DNA from: Cichorium intybus
Lineage: Eukaryota > Streptophyta > Magnoliopsida > Asterales > Asteraceae
Length of the DNA stretch: 64,000 nt
Direction: 5' to 3'
Assembly (NCBI GenBank): GCA_023525715.1
Contig: CM042010.1
Coordinates: forward strand, 65,961,966-66,025,965
The notes below the pieces were generated by a model. It saw nothing but the letters and a program-made list of their open reading frames with translations. It ran no database searches and was not told the DNA's origin. Positions within the stretch are counted from its first letter, which is position 1; every line of letters begins with the position of its first letter. The position numbers and the translations under genes are program-made. Of the stretch, positions 58,400 to 64,000 are shown piece after piece.

Positions 58400-59622
58400 T
58401 CGATCGCAGTCGTTAATGCAATAAAAAATAAACCTTAAACGTACTAATTATCTAGGGCAAGTAAGGGTTGAATCCACGAGGAGCTTATGTTTAACAACTA
58501 GTTCTAATAGATTTAAAAGTAAACAAAATCAGAAAACAATGCTTGCAAAGGATTTAATTCAAGAATAAAAAGAGGTGATCACTCCCGTTTCAGTTTTGAT
58601 TCCTAAACAATGTATTATATCAGATTCTACTAATTTTGCGTTCATTCAGATTACATAGAAATAACCATACTGTTACTAACTAAATATGAGATCAAACTAT
58701 GTATAATCCGCAGCCTCCATCCTACACACCACTGTGGATGATTTGGCACGGTGGGGAAGATCACAATAGAATTCTCTTACACTCAATCAAGCAACAATTT
58801 AAGAACAAGCAATGGAAGTCTAATCATATGATTGAAAAACAAACAAACCAAATATTGTGTTCATGAATCTAGAAGGTTCAGATCTAATAAAATACTTGAA
58901 AAAAAATTAAAACCAACTCCCGGTTGTGATCACGTGATGATTTAGCTGCTCATAACTAGAATTGATGCAAACACTGTGTTGTAGATGTTGAACATGGCTG
59001 GATCTTCAAAACTTCAGGAACTGTGACTTGATCTTGATGCAAAAGAGGTTGATTTTGAGATTGGGAATTATTTGGAGATGATTTGGGGATGTTTTAGACC
59101 TTGGAAAACCGTCAAAACCTTGTGAAAATCGTCTGGAGGCTGCTTTGGGTCGATGGGAAAAAGTTCATTAAATAGAGTGGCTTAAATAAGGCAATTTAGG
59201 GCATTCTATGCGGCGGTGTCCTAGGCCAGCATCTCAGACGCCTTTGGGACGCTGGATGCAGTTCTTCAGCTTTTACGACGTGCAACGTTCCTCGACGAAA
59301 TGCTCCAAAAACGCCGGGCGTCCTAGGCCAGCGTCCCAGACGCCACCTAGGACGCTGACGGGCTTCCTCGTGGTCTTGGCTTTGTTTTTCCCTTCAAAAT
59401 GACCCAGCGTTCCAGGTCAGCGTCTGGGACGCTTCCTGGGACGCTGGACTTTTTCTGCTGCTTCCGATGTCTGTTTAATGTGTAGTTTTCTCCCAAAATT
59501 CTGGTTTTTAATCCCTGCATGTAATTCACTCATTTCCATCAAAAGTAGGGTCATTCTTGGTTAAACAAAGCTTAATTTATCATGTTAATCACGTATTACG
59601 TTAAACCAAAATGACCCGATCA
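58400..59622 (-). mobile_element. F 5' LTR
   Basis: Uninterrupted 1223-bp LTR. It carries three palindrome clusters at 59206-59251, 59318-59355 and 59405-59447. In the middle cluster, GCGTCCTAGG and CCTAGGACGC form 10-bp inverted arms around CGTCCCAGACG. AT-rich TATA-like sequence (59168-59188) lies downstream on the minus strand. Confidence 0.85.
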
Positions 59623-59627
59623 AGAAT

Positions 59628-60960
59628 TAACGACAGAATTTTGCACCAGATTAGCAACAAGACTTTGCTGGGTATTAGCGATTACATTTTTGAATGGGGT
59701 AGCGATCGAGCAGTCATTTGACATTGAAAATATTCTGCCACTGTCACTGATAAGCCGTAAATGACTTTTAGTAACAGATTGACGATATGGGCATTGTGCT
59801 GCCACACACCAAAAAAGACAAAACCATGGTTAATGGAAGGATAGTGACGATAACAACCAAACTGCCCAAAAGTAAAGACTTTGAAACCATAGGTATCAAC
59901 CGTGACAAATTTTTGAAAGTTGGATTGAAACTTTGACATTGTGATAATCACATACATATTTCTATAACTTACTCTAAATTTCTCAAGTTTGAATCAAGTA
60001 ATTATCGTTCAAGTCAAATATACAAATGTTTTGATCTTAAAATGAAACGTTATCTGCGTATTTCGTCTAAAATACTAGCCTGTTACAAACTTGCCATGTC
60101 TTGTAGCTTGAAAAATCACATTTCAGTGTCTTTATGATAATAACAATCACATGGCCTTTCCTTATAGGTCGAGAATTCAAAGTATCATACACCATGAAAT
60201 AATCTAAACCGACCAAACATATTTTACCGAACAATTAACAAAACCCAATAATTGATGCCAAACATACTCAATGATTAAAAATAAATACCAAACCTCATGT
60301 TTCAACTTTCACAAAAGTATATTTTTAAACCAATCATGGAACAAAAGAACATGCTTGCTGTCACCTTGTAAGCACTTGCAATTTCTTTAATAATTAAATA
60401 AACTATTAGCTGTATTACCAAAATATATATAAATACACACACATATATAGATATATCTAAGGCATGCCAACCTCAAAACAATAATCTCATCAACGAAAGA
60501 ATTAGATTCTTTATTCATAAAACAACTCTTTTTACACCAAGAATCATTCTGTCTTGAGGTGTTTTTAATTTTATTAATATTTTTTATTCATAAGTGTCAT
60601 CATCATAGCTGTATACAGAAACACTTGAAATGAACAAATCAAACAAGACACAAACATTACATTGCTAGCAACAATCCTCTATAAATATCATCATCATTAT
60701 CAATGTTTACAAATCATAAGTTAAATAGATAAAACCAATTTGAATTTACAATATTTAATCAAAAAGATTCGTATCAATTCAAAATTTCCTAAATCCAAAC
60801 AGAAATCTTGAGTTATGCCTCGAGCCAAGTGGTAAAAAGATTAAACCTTGAAAATCTTTTTCCTTATATACATTATCACCCGAAAAAGTACGATGCTATT
60901 TTCGCGGGTCAACTATCTTTCGGTCAAACCCTTCGCGGGTTTTGTATAAAAACTTCAAAG
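59628..60960. other. Host DNA between F and the GT17 gene
   Basis: AT-rich noncoding DNA. The first 80 bp carry repeats of (A/G)TTAGCGAT- and TAGCAAC-like words that continue those left of F at 6927, so F landed in a degenerate repeat. The part next to 61013 should be the 3' untranslated region of the GT17 gene. I cannot place its polyadenylation site. The plus-strand frame 60808-61083 overlaps the gene end and is a shadow. Confidence 0.55.
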
Positions 60961-61013
60961 ATCCAATCTTTACGAATCTTTACACTGAAAACAACAAGAT
61001 TTTACCGTTTTCT

Positions 61014-62653
61014 TTACTCACTTTCTCGTACGCAGTTTCCCGGTAAAAGAAACTTGTACATGTCAGCATTTTCAAGAAGATGAGCTGGCAGATGAACAGC
61101 CGAATACGAATGAGGAATGGGTCCCATTTTCCCGATGATTTCCTTAAACGAATACTCTTCGGGTAACATATCAAACAAATCCGCCCCTCTACATATCACC
61201 TTTTGAACGCGTTTCGGGTTCAAGAATTTGTTAAATCTCACTCGATCAAAATGGCTGTACGCTTTCATCTTGAAGATAAACTCGCTGATGTGGCGAAAAC
61301 AAAAGCTACAATGCCACCCGGCATCCGCCAGCACAACATCCGACTGTCGATAATGAGCGTATCTTGTTGTCCCGGATTTATATCTATGAACAGAAGCCCT
61401 CCAACTATTGTTATCCAGAAAGAATTCAAACGAATAAAGATAGTTTTTTAATCGAAGATGAAGAATCGAAGGAATGTCATCACACCATCTTAATAAATTA
61501 ATCGTGTGTCTACTTGGAATCTCGTCAACATCTGACATGATCAACAAATCATCGTCTTGAATCCCGGCTTTTCTCAAAAGATAATCCAACGCGAGTCTTT
61601 GATACGCTTCTTCAACAAATGGGTTTTCATTTTTACGGAAACGACCCGGGATTTTTCCGTATGTTAATCTTGGCTCCACGAATTTGAATTGTTCACGAAG
61701 GTTGTCAAAAACTAAGGGTTTTGGGATTCCTGTGAAAGTTGAGTTTGATTCAAGGAGGACGAATTCGGTAACGTAAGGGTATAATTCATGCCATCGGATT
61801 GTAAGAAGGTCAACTTCGTTGCTGAATAGGACTGCGTCAAAAACACGCCTTGGGAACTCGCGAGTTCCCCATCCATGGAGTCTGCAAAGATTCTGCATGG
61901 AGACGTTTTCGTGGTAGTAATGGGGGATTTCGTGGAAGGGTTTTGGTGGCGATTCCCATAGTGGGCGTAAGAAGTAGGAGATTTTTTGACCGTGAACGTA
62001 TAAACCGAGGATTACTGTTGGGACTAAGACGAAGAGGAAGACGAGGGTTTTTAATTCTAGCCCGCGAAGAATGCAGCGTACTCTTGACATTGTTGAAGAT
62101 CTTCCTGAATCCTGAAGATTAGATGTATGTTTTGGTAAGATTCCATGTGTAAATATGATTTCAATTGAAAACAAAGCAGAATATGATGAATGGGGTAGAG
62201 AAGCAGAGTTGAATAGTTTAGTTTTTGTTTTATTAGTTTAAAACCTGGATCAAATTTCTTCGATTGATAGAGAATTTATTGAGAACCGCGTTTTGAATTC
62301 AATGTCTTCGTCAAGAAGAAATTAAATAAAATGTATCGTTTTGCTGGTTTTTAACTCTTCAACAAAGCTAGAAGCAAATAGACTACAGAGAAACTCCTAA
62401 TTTGGACCAAACGTATTGATGAAAATAAAATTGGGGGAAAATCAGACGGAAAAAGCATTACAAAACAAATTCTCGATTCAACAAGCGGAATCGAAATCGT
62501 AAGATTTAGAATGAAACGTAAATTTACAATGCGTAGAGAAAATCAGAAGTTGAAGAGGGGAATTTCTGAATGAATCAAAATTACCTCATCGCAAACATCA
62601 CCGCATATATCATCGGACTTTTTAGAACAATAACCAGATCCACCTTCTGCCAT
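61014..62653 (-). CDS. GT17 family beta-1,4-N-acetylglucosaminyltransferase-like protein
   Basis: This is the only intact host gene. Exon 1 is 62653-62585 (23 codons, starting MAEGGSGYCSKKSDD). Intron 62584-62112 has GT and AG borders and is phase 0. Exon 2 is 62111-61014, ending TAA, for 388 residues in total. After a short Cys-containing cytosolic tail there is one membrane anchor at about residues 45-63, then a GT17 catalytic domain. Visible family blocks are PPKPFHEIPHYYHENVS, RVFDAVLFSNEVDLL, the metal-binding-type SDVDEIPSRH (about 216-225) and AGWHCSFCFRHISEF. Length and sequence match the plant family of Golgi type II proteins related to the animal bisecting GlcNAc transferase. The plant substrate is not established. 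Upstream in-frame ATGs at 62698 and 62692 could extend the protein by 15 residues; homology favours 62653. Nothing suggests inactivation. Confidence 0.93.
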
Positions 62654-63010
62654 CAAATAAACTCTATCGAGAAATTTTGATAAACTAATCATCGCCATGC
62701 GAATGCCTAATTTCGAAGAAACAGATCACCACCAATTCGTAAAAACGAACCACTTCCTTCCAAGTGTTGTCGATTTCAAATCGAGAAAAAAAATTGAGAG
62801 TTTTTGAAGATTTGATGAGCGTAGATCGTTGGGGGTGGTGAATTATAAACCAGAATCCAGAATGAATGAGTGAAACAAGAGAGATTAGAAGAGCATAGGG
62901 GATATGGAAAAGGCTGTCATGAGGTGTTCTTGAACCCTCTCTCTGAGTAAAAGGCGTGTTGTGTGTGTGTGTGTTTGTGTCTGGTTTTAATGGCCGTTGT
63001 GCATACACAC
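62654..63010 (-). promoter_or_regulatory. GT17 gene 5' untranslated region and promoter side
   Basis: The minus-strand sequence upstream of the start is rich in CT tracts (CTCTCTC and TTTCTTC types), typical of plant leaders, and has a GT/AC microsatellite at about 62957-62975. Start of transcription not located. Confidence 0.4.
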
Positions 63011-64000
63011 TATACAAAGGGAGCCGTTTCTCTTTGTCTTCTACCCCACCCTTCTTTCCTTCACAATATTATCGATACTCGTACCTTATATATTTGGGGT
63101 TTTTGGGATTTGACAAAATTACCCTTAGAGTGGGTTTTCAATTTTAAGTTTTTAACCCTCTTTGTTTTTTTTTTTTTAAAGATGTTTGGATGTATATTTT
63201 TTATAAGGAATTTGTGTTATTGAATAGATAATAATTTGTAACAAATAGATAATGCTAGGAAGATACGAATTTATCATTATGATAACAAATTAGAAAGCTG
63301 ATATCACAAATTAGCTTTTCTTTTTTAAAAACTATAAAAAATAAAAATGTAGTTGTAGATATGTGGAAGGGAGACGAAAGGTCTCAGCTACATTTTAGTC
63401 ATTTTTTTTTTGTAATGTGTCTAGTAATTTGAGATGATTAAATAAAGGTTTTACATCCTTCTATAAAATTATTTTATTTATTTTGTTAGTTACTAAATCA
63501 AGACAACTGTCAGAACCAAGAGAAATAATTAAAAGAAAGAATTAATTGATTTCAAATGTCATTAGGTACGATGATGAAATAGGATAATAGAGTAGGAGAA
63601 AATATATTTTTTCATGATTAAATAACCACTACAACTACAAGTTCATTTCGTTAATATTGCTTTTTTTCATCAATGTCGTCTGTTATTTTTTTTTTCTCTA
63701 CGTTTTATAGTGTTTATAAAAAATTTGAAAATAATATTTAAATTGAAATAATTATGTATATCGTTACTTTTACTTAAATGATTTTTTTCATAATTTCGTT
63801 AATACTTTTTTAATTTTTATAGTGTTACATATGAATTTTCTTTTACTTTTTATAGTGTTCATATAAAACTTGAAAATAAAATTTGTTGTTATTGACATTT
63901 TAATTCCATTAGACCAAGCGGTATGCTTGTCATGGAGGGAGCGGTGAAGAGACGGTGGCAACCATCACGGGTGTGCACACTGGCCCATGTGTTCCAGGAT
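63011..64000. other. AT-rich intergenic DNA
   Basis: T- and A-rich with several homopolymer runs and no credible gene. The last 90 bases (from about 63910) are suddenly GC-rich (GGAGGGAGCGGTGAAGAG) and may begin another element that continues past the window. Confidence 0.45.

Noticed and set aside
60808..61083. Plus-strand 91-codon frame near the GT17 gene
   Set aside because: It overlaps the end of the well-supported minus-strand gene and has no domain.

Overview
The window is nuclear DNA of a repeat-rich eudicot plant. The evidence is a single intact host gene in exon-intron form at the right end, surrounded by plant-type Ty3/gypsy and Ty1/copia LTR retrotransposons. These use initiator-tRNA-Met and tRNA-Asp type primer sites, carry Athila ORF1-type proteins, and sit among AT-rich spacers and microsatellites. 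I cannot name the species.

Almost the whole window is one Russian-doll nest of insertions, resolvable because nearly every level keeps its 5-bp target duplication. Outermost is element F (6950-59622, minus strand, TSD AGAAT), a non-autonomous Athila-like element with one 444-codon ORF. Its left LTR was hit by solo LTR H (7782-9484). Its interior was hit by chromovirus A (10562-19871, TSD CAAAG) and by Athila-like element C (22292-58371, TSD AATAG). C carries a solo LTR, J (28204-28794), and copia element D (30084-57361, TSD CAAGC). D carries Athila-like element E (about 32439-49365, minus strand) and probably a reverse LTR, G (about 51530-54290). E carries chromovirus B (36741-46011, TSD GACAT). 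LTR divergence counted by eye agrees with this order: F about 5-6%, C and D about 3%, E and B about 1%, A about 0.6%.

Left of F (1-6949) are a palindromic repeat array, microsatellites, a gypsy-type LTR with GC-rich palindromes (about 2640-4890) and a copia LTR (5262-6133). Right of F (59628-64000) is the host gene, a two-exon GT17 glycosyltransferase on the minus strand (61014-62653).

A and B are sister chromoviruses with one gag-pol frame of 1527 codons ending in a chromodomain. A has five nonsense codons and B has one. C and E share an unusual layout: gag, protease and Athila ORF1, but no reverse transcriptase, RNase H or integrase. All of F, C, D and E must therefore have been mobilised in trans.

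The most interesting signal cuts across families. Every gypsy-type LTR in the window carries a cluster of short GC-rich near-palindromes, usually in evenly spaced pairs. The motif differs in each family but the architecture is shared. In four families the cluster ends only about 13-18 bp upstream of the TATA box. The copia LTRs lack it. Between sister elements A and B the cluster has been swapped for an unrelated one inside otherwise alignable LTRs. The A/B LTRs also hold three consecutive hairpins with a shared loop and compensating stem changes.
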